Positions 18,554-28,359 of a stretch of DNA of 64,000 nt are shown piece after piece (position 1 is the stretch's first letter; every line of letters starts with the position of its first letter). A program made the translations under genes and the position numbers. The notes below the pieces were generated by a model. That model was not told the origin of the DNA and did not search any database. It saw nothing but the letters and a program-made list of their open reading frames with translations. This stretch comes from Flavisolibacter tropicus (GTDB taxonomy: Bacteria > Bacteroidota > Bacteroidia > Chitinophagales > Chitinophagaceae): positions 3,034,001-3,098,000 of the forward strand of contig NZ_CP011390.1 in assembly GCF_001644645.1 (NCBI RefSeq), read 5' to 3'.

Positions 18554-19282
18554 TTAACTAGCGCGTCTTACCTTTCCACCTGAGCTGGTAGAAACATTGC
18601 TGATACCGCCGGCGCCTTTGTACGTAATAGCACCACCTGAGCTGGCAGTAGCGTCTAGGTCTTTGCTAACCGAAATCTCTACCTTACCGCCACTGCTGGC
18701 ATCAGCCTTGGCAGTAGTAGCTGTAAGATCATAGCCATTAAAATGAGCGCCACTACTTGTTTCAATAGAGAGGTTTTCTACGCGGCCCTTAATAGTACTC
18801 TTAGCACCACTGTTCAGATCCATCTCCAAAGTAGTAACCGCCAACTCGCCCGTTAAGAAAGCACCTGAAGACAGGTCAACCGTTAATTTATTGCCAGACA
18901 AACGACCATCGATTGTAGCTTTTACTCCAGAAGAAATGTTCAAGTGGTCTATGTCCTTAAATGATACATAGGCTTTCACCTGCACACCTTTGCTTTTAAG
19001 CTGCTTCCACCATTTTGTCATATCCTGCTTGATAGAGATACGTAGTTCGCCGTTCACTACTTCAGTCTTCACCGCATTGGCATACTCTGGTTTTTCAGCA
19101 CTTATAGCCAGTGCTTCTTCAGCTCCTTGCTTCATCAAAAGCTGTATACCCTCTGACACTTTTATAGAGTGAAAAGAAGTAACTGTTCTTTTCTCTACAT
19201 TGGCGTCATAAATCACTTTATCCTGCGCTATAGCACTAACAACCAGCACACTAGCAAGTAAATAGGAAAGTAGCTTCTTCAT
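18554..19282 (-). CDS. head-GIN domain protein (DUF2807, adhesin-like)
   Basis: Secreted 242-residue protein. A signal peptide (MKKLLSYLLASVLVVSAIAQ) leads into a right-handed beta-helix-like region typical of the head-GIN/DUF2807 family: FHSIKVSEGIQLLMKQG near residue 38, then repeated SSG-containing rungs (LSSGAFLTG, LNSGAKSTIKG, TSSGAHFNG, ASSGGKVEI, ATSSGG) to the C-terminus. It is often annotated as a putative autotransporter adhesin, but adhesion is not demonstrated and no transporter barrel is present. Start at ATG 19282; the longer frame would place the signal peptide internally. Confidence 0.85.
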   Translation of the reverse strand: MKKLLSYLLASVLVVSAIAQDKVIYDANVEKRTVTSFHSIKVSEGIQLLMKQGAEEALAISAEKPEYANAVKTEVVNGELRISIKQDMTKWWKQLKSKGVQVKAYVSFKDIDHLNISSGVKATIDGRLSGNKLTVDLSSGAFLTGELAVTTLEMDLNSGAKSTIKGRVENLSIETSSGAHFNGYDLTATTAKADASSGGKVEISVSKDLDATASSGGAITYKGAGGISNVSTSSGGKVRRAS

Positions 19283-19363
19283 ATGTTGTCTTTTGGTTTT
19301 GTAAGTGATTAAACGCACAGATATAAAAAAAGGTTACAGCTTAAAAGAAAAATAATTGGCTGT

Positions 19364-19392
19364 AAAAAAAAGGCCTCAGCAGTGCTGAGGCC
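19364..19392 (-). terminator. intrinsic terminator after ABC permease
   Basis: GGCCTCAGC / GCTGAGGCC stem (19372-19380 and 19384-19392) with a 3-nt loop, followed on the minus strand by an 8-T run. It ends the ABC exporter operon. Confidence 0.88.
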
Positions 19393-19421
19393 AATTAATG
19401 GAAACAAACGTTTACTATTGC

Positions 19422-20171
19422 TTAGCGTGTGTTCCAACGGAACCACTTGATTCCAAGATAAGCAAAAACAACCGCATAGCCAATAGTAGCCAGCAAGGCT
19501 ATAGAAGCATCGCTGCTCCAACCTACCGTCTGCATACTGGCAGAAAGAATAGTTTTTACAGTACCGTAGGGCGACCAATGCACAATGTCCTTCAACTTTT
19601 CACCCAACATGCCCATCTCACCAAACATACCCACCATGATGAAAACAAAATATACCAGGCGTGTAGTAGAGTTTACGGTCTCCGCATTTTTAAGTAAGCC
19701 TACAATCATTTGTCCCAGTCCTAAATACAGTGCCCCACCTGCAAAAGCAGCCAGGTAGCCCAACGTATAACCCATAGGCGTTAACTCAATGCCATCGACT
19801 TTATAACCCACTACAAAAACGGCAGTAGTGATCAACATGATCATTGCCAACTGCACGGCTAAGCGGCTGATCATAATGGCCCACCGGGGAATGGGTGCTA
19901 CACGAAGGCGTTGAAACACACCCTTATCACGGTCACGGGCAATGGCATTGGAGTAACCCATTAGCCCAATTGCTGTTAAACCAATGGTTATACAGGTAGA
20001 AAGGGCAAAAGCGGCTCCCAGTTTTGTAATAGCGCTTTTCCAGGATACCAGGATGATGATTGGTACTAATAGTACCAGCACGACCGCACGGCGGTTACGC
20101 CATTGTGTAATAAAGTCGGAGCGCAACAGCGTAGTTAATGCTGAAGTAGTAGAAGGTATTGTTGTTTTCAT
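19422..20171 (-). CDS. ABC-2 type exporter permease
   Basis: Inner-membrane permease of 249 aa with six predicted membrane segments and the ABC-2 fold. The cytoplasmic amphipathic start (LTTLLRSDFITQWRNRRAV), the RDRDKGVFQRLRVAPIPRW coupling loop near 80 and the C-terminal LGIKWFRW are characteristic. It lies 17 bp downstream of the ATPase gene and is almost certainly its partner. Substrate unknown; such pairs often export drugs, lipids or polysaccharide. Confidence 0.87.
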   Translation of the reverse strand: MKTTIPSTTSALTTLLRSDFITQWRNRRAVVLVLLVPIIILVSWKSAITKLGAAFALSTCITIGLTAIGLMGYSNAIARDRDKGVFQRLRVAPIPRWAIMISRLAVQLAMIMLITTAVFVVGYKVDGIELTPMGYTLGYLAAFAGGALYLGLGQMIVGLLKNAETVNSTTRLVYFVFIMVGMFGEMGMLGEKLKDIVHWSPYGTVKTILSASMQTVGWSSDASIALLATIGYAVVFAYLGIKWFRWNTR

Positions 20172-20188
20172 TGTTTTAATAGTTGAAA

Positions 20189-20965
20189 TTAAGAACGAAC
20201 AGCGGCGCCGGTAAGACCGATAAATACATCTTCCAGTGTAATCTTTCCTTTGCGGGAAGCCTGGATCACTTCGGGTTGGTGACGGTGTTCATCAATAATA
20301 GACTGGGGTGAATCAATAGTGAGAATACGGCCATGGTCAATGATGGCAATGCGGTCACAGATAGCCTCTGCCTCCTCCATTGAATGGGTAGTCAATACTA
20401 TAGCATGCCCTTTATCGCGCATAGCTTCTATGCGTGCCCATAACTGGCGGCGCGACTGTGGATCTAAGCCAGTGGTAGGTTCATCCAGCAATACCAACTG
20501 CGGTTCGTGTATAGTAGTGATGAATAAAGACACACGCTGTTGTTGCCCACCTGATAGCTGGCCAAAGCGCTTGCTGGCCGCATCTTCCAGCTTAATATCT
20601 TTTAATATGGCCTGAAGCTGGTGCTGACTTAACGACAATCCGTATACACCCGCATAGAGTTGCAGAATCTCTGTAACTGTTAGCTCGGGCTGAAAGCTGG
20701 TTGACTGTAGTTGCACCCCCATGTTGGCCCGGGCATACAGCGGTTTTTGTTGGATATCATAACCGCAAATAGCTATTTGACCCGCCTGTGGTTTTAGCAA
20801 GCCTTCAATGGCACTTAACGTACTGGTCTTGCCAGCACCGTTAGGTCCTAATAGACCAAAGATTTCACCGCCATAAACATTGAAGGAAATATTCTTTACG
20901 GCTTTAAAGCTCCCGTAAGCCACTTCCAGGCCATTGACTTCCAGGATCGCGTTTTGTTCTTTCAT
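20189..20965 (-). CDS. ABC transporter ATP-binding protein
   Basis: ATPase of 258 aa with a complete motif set: Walker A GPNGAGKTS near residue 40, Q-loop at VQLQSTSF, signature LSGGQQQR near 139, Walker B LVLLDEPTTGLDP and the H-loop TTHSMEEAE. Start placed at ATG 20965 (MKEQNAI). The DrrA/CcmA-like layout with one separate ABC-2 permease gene directly downstream indicates an exporter. The region upstream is repeat-derived. Confidence 0.92.
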   Translation of the reverse strand: MKEQNAILEVNGLEVAYGSFKAVKNISFNVYGGEIFGLLGPNGAGKTSTLSAIEGLLKPQAGQIAICGYDIQQKPLYARANMGVQLQSTSFQPELTVTEILQLYAGVYGLSLSQHQLQAILKDIKLEDAASKRFGQLSGGQQQRVSLFITTIHEPQLVLLDEPTTGLDPQSRRQLWARIEAMRDKGHAIVLTTHSMEEAEAICDRIAIIDHGRILTIDSPQSIIDEHRHQPEVIQASRKGKITLEDVFIGLTGAAVRS

Positions 20966-21159
20966 GAAGTAGTTAGTTGATTGTGTGGTGTACAGATTAG
21001 TAATCAATGGTAAGCTACCATTTTATAGTCAAATCCATTACAATAGTTTCGGTCATACGGCATAAGCGCTCGGTAAAACAGAGCGATGGGATTGCGCACT
21101 GAGCAAAGGAGAACTGGGAAGAAATGGCTGATGTATGATGCCTTATGGCTGATTTGGGT

Positions 21160-21245
21160 TGACAGGTTAACAAGTTGATAAGTTGACAAGGAAGGGAATA
21201 TTGAACAAGGAACAAGGAATGATGAAGGAAGAAGGAATGTTCAAG
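21160..21245 (-). repeat. intergenic low-complexity repeat (copy 4)
   Basis: Reverse-orientation copy of the 8.3 and 14.1 kb family: GTTGACAGGTTAACAAGTTG (21159-21178), then GAACAAGGAACAAGG and GGAATGTTCAA. It fills most of the 360-bp gap upstream of the ABC operon. Short frames here are artefacts of the repeat. Confidence 0.75.
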
Positions 21246-21325
21246 GTAAAAAGCGTATCCTTCCCAACATTGGATGCAGGGAGCAAGGTTATTTATCAGT
21301 AAGTAATTTCTGAAATCTGTTTCGC

Positions 21326-22813
21326 TTAGAATCGATTGGCCGCTACATACTGCTCCAGATCCTTACGGTTGTCTTCATTGGAAAACAGGTCGTACAAACT
21401 GGCAAACGTTGTAGGATCGTTTATACGCTGGTAAGCTAATTTAGCCAGCGCCAAACGGTCACCTTCAGTAGTTACAAGGTTTAGCCACTGCCGTATTTGT
21501 TCTTCTGTAAAATAGTGATGACTGCTAAAGGCCTTTTTGATTTCAGCTACCCTATCAGGCTGACGCATTTGAAATTGCACTTTCAGATCAAGATGTGAAT
21601 ATTCAGCTTCACTAATGGGCACACGGTATGCATAAGCATTTGACGCTACCACTTTCGTATTAGGATTGCTACTCCGAATAAAATGATCCATCTCCATTTG
21701 GCTGTAGCGGTCGTCAAAAAGATCATAAAGGGTTTTAAAATTAGCGGTATCCGCCGTATGGCTGTAGGCAAGCTTTGTTAAGGTTAACCGGTCGGCTTCT
21801 GCTGTTATGGGCGTTATTAGCTCGCGTAATTGTGTTGTTGTAAGATAACTGCCTTCGCGTTGAAAAGCACTTGTTAATACCGACACCTTCCCTTGCTGGG
21901 TGCGTTGGCTTTTCACTTTCCGCTGCAACTGGTTGTAGGTCTTATTGGAAACAGGGGTTCTGCCATTATAAACATCTACTTCTTTCAGGTGAACTTCTGA
22001 AGCAGGGCTTTTGACTTCATTTTGTTTCTGAGTACTGACGGCTTCTTCTTTTTCTTTTGGTTCAGCCACTGCAACAGGAGCTGTAACGGCAGAAGTATTA
22101 TCAACACTGCTGGCTCCAGCAAGTGGTGTGATAGTCGTATTGCGCAGGAAAAAATCCAGCTCACTACGGAGCGATTCATTGCTAAACAGATCATTAAGCT
22201 GCCGGTAGTTGGCCGCATCCACTACTCTGGGATAAACAGTCTTGGCTAGCTCTAGCCGCTTGGGCTCACTAGTAATATACGCGAGCAAATGGCTGACCTG
22301 ATCCGTTGAGAAATAATAGGTAGTGTTTTCAAAAGCAGATTGTAAAGTTGTTGCTTTAGCAGACTGCATCAACTTGCCTCGCACTGACCGGGCTAAATGA
22401 TCGAAGTCTGAGCTATTCATGGCCATAGCAGCATTATAGCTTCCAGTAGAAACAGCTGTTTGCTCATTCTTTGTTTCTGAAATACTTACGGTACCATTTG
22501 CCTTAACAACAATTGCAACGTCATAGCCTTTGCGTAGTTGAAAAGTGTTTTTATACAAAGTATTTTCCCGCTTCTTATCAGCTGTACCGGCATTATACAA
22601 AGCCAACTCATGCGAACCTTCAGATAAGTTGTTCATGGTAAGCATTTTGGTTTTGCCATCGCCAACCGCATCAGCTGAAAGATAACTGGCACCATCAATG
22701 ATCACTTCGTATTGCCGACTTTTATTGGCGCCAATAAATTGTAGTGTAACCGTTTGTGCCCGCAGCCAGGACGCCAACACAATACCCAACAGACACAGAT
22801 AAAGGGGTTTCAT
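21326..22813 (-). CDS. secreted protein with three DUF4476 domains
   Basis: A 495-residue protein with a signal peptide (ending LRAQ) and a beta-rich N-terminal domain of about 110 residues. Three DUF4476 helical repeats follow, at roughly 135-225, 295-390 and 400-492. Each begins with a short segment before a Leu and contains an LxxAFxxxxYxxTxQxxxLL pattern and an FxxLYDLFSNE-type end. DUF4476 is widespread in Bacteroidota and of unknown function. A linker between repeats 1 and 2 is rich in Pro, Glu, Lys and Val. Confidence 0.83.
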   Translation of the reverse strand: MKPLYLCLLGIVLASWLRAQTVTLQFIGANKSRQYEVIIDGASYLSADAVGDGKTKMLTMNNLSEGSHELALYNAGTADKKRENTLYKNTFQLRKGYDVAIVVKANGTVSISETKNEQTAVSTGSYNAAMAMNSSDFDHLARSVRGKLMQSAKATTLQSAFENTTYYFSTDQVSHLLAYITSEPKRLELAKTVYPRVVDAANYRQLNDLFSNESLRSELDFFLRNTTITPLAGASSVDNTSAVTAPVAVAEPKEKEEAVSTQKQNEVKSPASEVHLKEVDVYNGRTPVSNKTYNQLQRKVKSQRTQQGKVSVLTSAFQREGSYLTTTQLRELITPITAEADRLTLTKLAYSHTADTANFKTLYDLFDDRYSQMEMDHFIRSSNPNTKVVASNAYAYRVPISEAEYSHLDLKVQFQMRQPDRVAEIKKAFSSHHYFTEEQIRQWLNLVTTEGDRLALAKLAYQRINDPTTFASLYDLFSNEDNRKDLEQYVAANRF

Positions 22814-23045
22814 AGATTGCACATTTGGTGAAAGGGTTACCTGTACAATGGCAAAGTCTATACCATATAATAATAAGCTTTTACTAAAACACGCCTGGTA
22901 GCCTTATTAACTCAATAAAGCCCAGTAGACACAACCAATGCGTTTTAGGTAACCGCTGTGGTATAGCTGGATAAGAATTAGGAAAGGGAACGCCTAAAAA
23001 GAGAAATCTTTTCAACAGCACAAACTATAAATACAATAAAGAAGT

Positions 23046-23288
23046 TTAGCGTTTGGTCAATACTTTCATCACATCTCCTACAGCTGCCACAGAGGACATG
23101 GATTCAAAAGTGATATAATCTATATGATTTGCAGTACGCCAGGTAAGTCGCTTCAGGTGCTCGTCTGGATATCTTTCTACTACATCAATTTTAATTAAAG
23201 TAGCATCGCTTAGTTCGCCCATGAATTCATTTCGAACCGCACAACTACATAGTAGTGTTAACGTCAGTAATAATGATACCGGTTTCAT
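23046..23288 (-). CDS. small hypothetical lipoprotein
   Basis: An 80-residue protein whose N-terminus (MKPVSLLLTLTLLCSCAV) is a type II signal peptide with Cys at position 14 or 16. The mature part is about 65 aa, mixed alpha/beta, with no family I recognise. It sits alone between the DUF4476 gene and a histidine kinase. Confidence 0.6.
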   Translation of the reverse strand: MKPVSLLLTLTLLCSCAVRNEFMGELSDATLIKIDVVERYPDEHLKRLTWRTANHIDYITFESMSSVAAVGDVMKVLTKR

Positions 23289-23537
23289 ATAAAGGAGTTT
23301 GTAAAAACAAGGAAAAGGAAGTCATGGGTGGATCTAATCAGTCAAAGAGCTCCAAGCGATTATTATTTATCTATAACAAAGTGTATTCCGAAACTTCAGT
23401 TTTGAATAAAATATTTTTTACAGCGACACTGATACAGTACACATGAAGTAGTGCTATCTAATTACGCACTGCACCATGCGCAATTCGCTGGTTATGCTGG
23501 TAGGTTATATAAACGAATGACAAACTGTAAAGTATAC

Positions 23538-24947
23538 TTAAGATAGGACTTCAACTTTATCCAGAGGGAATGCAACCTGTAAATAACATCCACGACCTGA
23601 GGCCGTTTGCAAATGAAAAGAGCCATTCAGACTCTCAGCTCTTGACCGGATATTGGTCAGTCCAATGCCATCACGTTTAATGGAAGGATCAAAGCCTCTT
23701 CCGTTATCTTTAATAGTCAGGAACAACTGATCATCTTCATAGGCCAATGCGATCATAACCATAGAAGCTTCTGCATGTTTAATGATATTATTCAATTGCT
23801 CTTGCATGATGCGATAAATGGCCAATTGCAACTCCTGGGAAATGGGGATGGCATGCATACCTTTTAGCGAGTAGGTAACTTCAAACTTGCTTGCCAGATT
23901 AATGGAATCAACCAACTCGCGCGTCAATTCAACTAAGCCTACTTCTGATAAAGGTGGAATTGCCAGGCGCTTGGATATACGCCTTATTTCGTCAATACAC
24001 ATTTGCAGAAAGTTAGAAGACCGTTTCAATAGTTCTTTATGATCTGTTACACTTTCCGCAATAATTTCATTAAATAGCTTTACGGTGGTAAGCACCTGGT
24101 TTACATTATCGTGCAGTTCGCGGCCCAGTTGAGAACGCTCTGTTTCCTGCGCCCGAATAACTGCTGCCGTTATACGCTGCTGCTGCTGTTTTAGCTCAGC
24201 ATCCAACTGCTCCTGTAATCGTTTTCTTTCTGTAATATTATTAATAATGGCAACGATCTTATCAATGCCCCCGGTTTTATCAAACAGCGGCTGAAGTTGA
24301 ATAGCAGCCCAAATAGGTAACCGCTCCTTTGTGTATCCTAGCATCTCAATAGTAGCAGCCTCACCCCTTTGTACTTTTCTAATGATTTCCTGGATATGTT
24401 CTATATCTGTACCCAGCCCGCACAGAAACTCGGCAGGTCGTTTCCCTTTAATTTCTTCAATAGCAAAGCCTGTCATATCTGCAAATGCTTTGTTTATCCA
24501 ACTGATACGTCGTTGTGCATCCATGATCACAATACCATTGACTGTCTCGCGGGCAATTAAAGACAGCATCTCTACTTCCTTTTCCTGCATTCGCTTTTGA
24601 ATTACGTTTTTGCCCCGCGCATATATAAGTTTATTATGCGAATCCTTTTTCCCTATCCACGACATTGCTATTACAGAGCCATCTTTGTGACAATATTCAT
24701 TTTCAAATTCATAGCTCTCCCCGTCTTTCCAAAACTGCTCAATCGCTTGCTGAGTAGCGGCTCTATCTATATTTACAATAAGCTGAAAAATAGGCCTCCC
24801 AATAAGTTCTTCAGGCTGATAGCCCCACATTTCCTCACAGGCCTGATTGACATACACAAATCGAAAATCTTTATCAATAACACAAACTACTTCTGCAATC
24901 GAATCAAGTAGCTTATCGAATTGATTAAAAGTGGATGGTCCTGCCAT
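23538..24947 (-). CDS. PAS sensor histidine kinase, HisKA_3/NarX type
   Basis: A soluble kinase of 469 aa. Two PAS domains span about 8-125 (LDSIAEVVCVIDKDFRFVYV) and 132-250 (NGIVIMDAQRRISWI, ending INNITERKRLQ). A helical segment contains the HisKA_3 phosphoacceptor in QLGRELHDNVNQVLTTVK, and a HATPase domain has NNIIKHAEAS, DNGRGFDP and GIGLTNIRSRAESL. This class normally phosphorylates LuxR/NarL-type regulators; none is adjacent. Start at ATG 24947 rather than the TTG two codons upstream. Confidence 0.9.
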   Translation of the reverse strand: MAGPSTFNQFDKLLDSIAEVVCVIDKDFRFVYVNQACEEMWGYQPEELIGRPIFQLIVNIDRAATQQAIEQFWKDGESYEFENEYCHKDGSVIAMSWIGKKDSHNKLIYARGKNVIQKRMQEKEVEMLSLIARETVNGIVIMDAQRRISWINKAFADMTGFAIEEIKGKRPAEFLCGLGTDIEHIQEIIRKVQRGEAATIEMLGYTKERLPIWAAIQLQPLFDKTGGIDKIVAIINNITERKRLQEQLDAELKQQQQRITAAVIRAQETERSQLGRELHDNVNQVLTTVKLFNEIIAESVTDHKELLKRSSNFLQMCIDEIRRISKRLAIPPLSEVGLVELTRELVDSINLASKFEVTYSLKGMHAIPISQELQLAIYRIMQEQLNNIIKHAEASMVMIALAYEDDQLFLTIKDNGRGFDPSIKRDGIGLTNIRSRAESLNGSFHLQTASGRGCYLQVAFPLDKVEVLS

Positions 24948-25088
24948 ATTCAAATTGTATTGATATATACGTTGCTACAAGTTAATACAGATAGTCGAAA
25001 ACTTGTAGTAATACAACTACGCTTCTTTGCCACCGCAAACCCTCAATTTAAAAATGATATCCTGCAATTTTAAAAACAGACTAGGCTC

Positions 25089-25118
25089 ATAAAAAAGGCA
25101 GCATTTGCATGCTGCCTT
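25089..25118 (-). terminator. intrinsic terminator after HYR gene
   Basis: Perfect 10-bp stem AAGGCAGCAT / ATGCTGCCTT (25095-25104 and 25109-25118) with TTGC loop; minus-strand tail is T-rich. It is 27 nt beyond the stop at 25146. Confidence 0.92.
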
Positions 25119-25145
25119 ACGGTGTCGGTGGTGGAAGAGAAAATA

Positions 25146-27197
25146 CTATTTGATCTTTATGATTTGTTGCTGGGTAGTCTGGTTGCCTTGTTGCAATACA
25201 ACAAAGTAACTACCAGGCTGCAAGTCACTTCCCATGGTAATGACTTGTCCTGGTGTTATATTGTTTTTGCGGTATACAGGGCGTCCCATACTGTCCGAAA
25301 CGATCATTGTAATCTTATCGGTTGTGTTTTCACTGGTGGCCTTAATGGTAAAATTGTTCTGGCTTGGATTTGGCGCTACTACCATACTCAATGACTTCTG
25401 AGTTTCAGCTTCCTCTTTTTTACCTTGATCATGCGGAACGGTAACTGTTACAGTAATGGGCTCTGATTTATTACCAGACCCATCGGTCACTTGCAGCACA
25501 ATGGAATAGATACGATCTGTGCCAGTTCCAGAACGTTCAGCGCGCAATTGAATATGCTGACCATCCGTTCCTTTATCCCAATCAACATTGGTATTACCAT
25601 CGCCAAGGCCATTCTCTGATTCATTGCTGGTGATGGATAAAACCTGGAAGGTTAACCCAGAGCAATTCTCCGCCACATCATACGTGAGCGTAATATCTGT
25701 CATCTTATGGTTGGGTGCCCACAAGACATCAGGGGTAGCCCTAACACTATTAATTACTGGCGCCTGACGATCTTCTACCGAAATATCAAATGTCCAATAT
25801 GATTTATTGCCACTTGCGTCGGTGGCAGTACACCAAACCGTAGTGGTGCCTTTGGCAAAGACAGTACCTGCCAAACTATTGTCGGCCTTGCCGGAGCAAG
25901 CGCCTGACCAGGAGTAGCTGATGGCAGCCTGGCCGCAATTGTCGGTAGCACTGGCATCAAACTCAGAGCCTTTTACAGTATAGGAGCACACATCGGCATC
26001 GGTGTTTTTGGTAATCGACGCAGCATCAAAAGGCAACACCATTACCGGAGCCTGCTTGTCTGCAACAGCAATATCAAATGTCCATTCTGCAACGTTTCCA
26101 TCTCCATCAGTAGCCTTGCACCAAACAGTAGTAGTACCTTTTGCAAAAACGCTACCTGCCAAACTGTTATCAGCATTACCAGAGCATGCCCCTGACCAGG
26201 AATAACTTATTGTAACGGCACCAGCACAGTTGTCTGTAGCACTGGCGTCAAACTCAGGGCCTATTACGGTGTAAGAGCAAACATCAGCATCAGTGTTTTT
26301 GGAAATACTGGCATCAGTAAATGGCAACTTCATTACTGGCACTTGTTTATCAGCTACCACTATATCAAACACCCACTCTGAAGTATTTCCATCGGCGTCG
26401 GTGGCAGTACACCAAACCGTAGTGGTGCCTTTGGCAAAGACAGTACCTGCCAAACTATTGTCGGCCTTGCCGGAGCAAGCGCCTGACCAGGAGTAGCTGA
26501 TGGCAGCCTGGCCGCAATTGTCGGTAGCACTGGCATCAAACTCAGAGCCTTTTACAGTATAGGAGCACACATCGGCATCGGTGTTTTTGGTAATCGACGC
26601 AGCATCAAAAGGCAACACCATTACCGGAGCCTGTTTGTCACTCACCACTACCAATTGGGTAGTGGTTGCCTGGTTGCCAGCTGCATCCGTAGCAGACCAG
26701 GTAATGATAGTTGTCCCCTTGGGATAGGAGCTAGTTATTGACTGCTTGTCGCTGCGGGTGCCAACTATGATGGCAGTATTATCGCTCACAGTGGGCGTTC
26801 TCAGGTTGGTACTTGAAGCAGAACAAGCACCTGCATCCGTATTTAAAAATAATGGATCCGGAGTAGTAATAACCGGAGGCTCGGCATCCAATACGGTCAC
26901 GGTAAACTCCTTGGTTGTTCTACCATTAGCTGACTCGGCCTTAACGGTTGTTACCCCAATAGGAAATGTTGTAGTTACTCCTATGGGAAATGTTGGTGTT
27001 GCTGGAACCCGAGTGTAGGTTATTTTACCGCAAGCAGTAACTACGTCAGGCAAAGTAACTACAGCCCCTGATTTACCTTTTTCGGCTGGGACAACGATAT
27101 TGCCTAATGAACTAAGAGAACAGTTTTGCGAGAGCGCCAGGGAAGTCATAAATACTGCCAATAGCAGCAATGGACATCGAAGTAGAAATGTCTTCAT
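25146..27197 (-). CDS. HYR-repeat T9SS cargo protein with type A sorting domain
   Basis: Cell-surface or secreted protein of 683 aa. A signal peptide (1-23) precedes two shorter HYR-like modules, then three near-identical 96-97-residue repeats at about 190-480, each with NTDADVCSYTV, DASATDNC and SYSWSGACSG segments and four conserved Cys likely to form disulfides. The C-terminal about 75 residues (MVVAPNPSQNNFTIKA to QQIIKIK) form a type A T9SS sorting domain, implying export by the type IX system and surface attachment. The first and third long repeats share 239 bp of identical DNA, a recent duplication or gene conversion. HYR domains are thought to mediate adhesion; the ligand is unknown. 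Confidence 0.87.
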   Translation of the reverse strand: MKTFLLRCPLLLLAVFMTSLALSQNCSLSSLGNIVVPAEKGKSGAVVTLPDVVTACGKITYTRVPATPTFPIGVTTTFPIGVTTVKAESANGRTTKEFTVTVLDAEPPVITTPDPLFLNTDAGACSASSTNLRTPTVSDNTAIIVGTRSDKQSITSSYPKGTTIITWSATDAAGNQATTTQLVVVSDKQAPVMVLPFDAASITKNTDADVCSYTVKGSEFDASATDNCGQAAISYSWSGACSGKADNSLAGTVFAKGTTTVWCTATDADGNTSEWVFDIVVADKQVPVMKLPFTDASISKNTDADVCSYTVIGPEFDASATDNCAGAVTISYSWSGACSGNADNSLAGSVFAKGTTTVWCKATDGDGNVAEWTFDIAVADKQAPVMVLPFDAASITKNTDADVCSYTVKGSEFDASATDNCGQAAISYSWSGACSGKADNSLAGTVFAKGTTTVWCTATDASGNKSYWTFDISVEDRQAPVINSVRATPDVLWAPNHKMTDITLTYDVAENCSGLTFQVLSITSNESENGLGDGNTNVDWDKGTDGQHIQLRAERSGTGTDRIYSIVLQVTDGSGNKSEPITVTVTVPHDQGKKEEAETQKSLSMVVAPNPSQNNFTIKATSENTTDKITMIVSDSMGRPVYRKNNITPGQVITMGSDLQPGSYFVVLQQGNQTTQQQIIKIK
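25816..26054 (-). repeat. 239-bp direct repeat inside HYR gene (copy 1)
   Basis: Identical by eye over its full length to 26395-26633, offset 579 bp (193 codons), so the frame is kept. It encodes most of the third long HYR repeat. The intervening repeat is clearly diverged. Confidence 0.9.
26395..26633 (-). repeat. 239-bp direct repeat inside HYR gene (copy 2)
   Basis: Second copy of the identical block at 25816-26054; it encodes the first long HYR repeat. Confidence 0.9.
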
Positions 27198-27551
27198 AAA
27201 GTAATACGGTTTTGTGTACGAATTAATGACGGTGTTGAGCAGGTATAGACTATAGCATACAGGATCTTATGCTGATAAGCTATTCGTTAGGATCAATGGA
27301 TACTATTCCCTTACAGGTAATAGGTTGTAATCAATGTGGTTCTTGGGGAATTGGCACGACTTTATACAGTAACCGTTTTTCGAAGGATAGGACACGCTAA
27401 CCTAAATGTATTTTCACACATTTGCAAGTCCTTGCGGAAAATACCATGTTATGTTTACTACCACCCAAACACCATTCTAGTTACCCAATCAGAAGCAACA
27501 AGGGTGTGAGCGCCTTACATGTAAAGTGGGAATATGTCCGAATGGTTCTTT
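27198..27551. other. intergenic gap, no feature recognised
   Basis: A 354-bp gap upstream of the HYR gene. No supported open frame, hairpin terminator or repeat family was seen. It probably carries the promoter and leader of the HYR gene. Confidence 0.5.
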
Positions 27552-27905
27552 TTACGAAGCCGCGAGTATCAATAGCAACAGGAACATAAAATAAAGCAGG
27601 GGAAAAGCACTCAATAAAAGCGAAACCATTACCACATGACGATTACCAAATTGTTTGCGCTTTAAGAATAATTGGGAGGTGAAGATGATGGAAACAAATA
27701 ACAAACCTAATTGGAACAATAAACCTACCAGGCTTCCTAATTCATAAATAAATCGCAGGTTTAAGGAATAACGGAAAAGAGCTACCGCCCACCGAAAGAA
27801 AAAGAAAAAGATAAATAGTAACGGAATCAGCAAGGCTGTTAAGAGCAAACGTTTATCCCTACGGACCGATGAGGTTGGAATCGATGTTTGTAACTGCTGA
27901 ATCAT
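27552..27905 (-). CDS. small hypothetical membrane protein
   Basis: A 117-residue protein with three strongly hydrophobic segments, at about 21-45, 52-77 and 90-115. The cytoplasmic start contains a basic patch (SVRRDKR), suggesting an inside N-terminus, and a basic loop (KRKQFGNRH) lies between segments 2 and 3. No family recognised. It stands alone with no close neighbours on its strand. Confidence 0.65.
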   Translation of the reverse strand: MIQQLQTSIPTSSVRRDKRLLLTALLIPLLFIFFFFFRWAVALFRYSLNLRFIYELGSLVGLLFQLGLLFVSIIFTSQLFLKRKQFGNRHVVMVSLLLSAFPLLYFMFLLLLILAAS

Positions 27906-28156
27906 AACAACAAACCACTTAATACTGATAACACTCCTTTTCTACCCAAAAAGTCGTACCAATTTTATCATCCTTGTAAATAATTGAGCATCACTTATAA
28001 ATACGCTTTAGGCATTTCAGAATACCGGCGCCTCCTTTCCCACTTGCCTACTTTGCCGTTCATCTTCCACACTCAATACACATCCTTCATTCCCTTACCT
28101 TTACACCCTTGCAATCTTGTAATCCGTATTTTAATTTAGTAGTTGAACCTTCTATT

Positions 28157-28300
28157 ATGAAAACAAAAATGTTAAAGGCTTCGGTCTTTGGCTTACTAGT
28201 GATCCTGCTGGCTGCCAGCTGCCGCTCTTCCAGAGACGGCTGTCCTTCTACCCGTTACTCAGGGCCTCGTTTTAAAGCAACAAAGTTCAAGTGGGAATAG
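28157..28300 (+). CDS. very small lipoprotein, 47 aa
   Basis: ATG 28157 begins MKTKMLKASVFGLLVILLAASC, a type II signal peptide with lipobox LAASC. Only about 26 residues follow, basic and Gly/Ser/Pro-rich (CRSSRDGCPSTRYSGPRF). The gene is followed by a very strong terminator, which supports it as a real transcription unit. Similar tiny basic lipoproteins are common in this phylum; function unknown. Confidence 0.68.
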   Translation: MKTKMLKASVFGLLVILLAASCRSSRDGCPSTRYSGPRFKATKFKWE

Positions 28301-28359
28301 CTTGCCTGCCGAACTGCCTTTGCCTTTCACTATTATAAAAAACTATCAATAAAAAACAT

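Noticed and set aside
19372..19392. GGCCTCAGC / GCTGAGGCC hairpin as a further REP copy
   Set aside because: It shares only the stem with the REP elements, has a different loop and flanks, and is a textbook terminator for the ABC operon.
25816..26633. CRISPR-like array
   Set aside because: The repeats are coding, in frame and about 290 bp in period; no short direct repeats with unique spacers.
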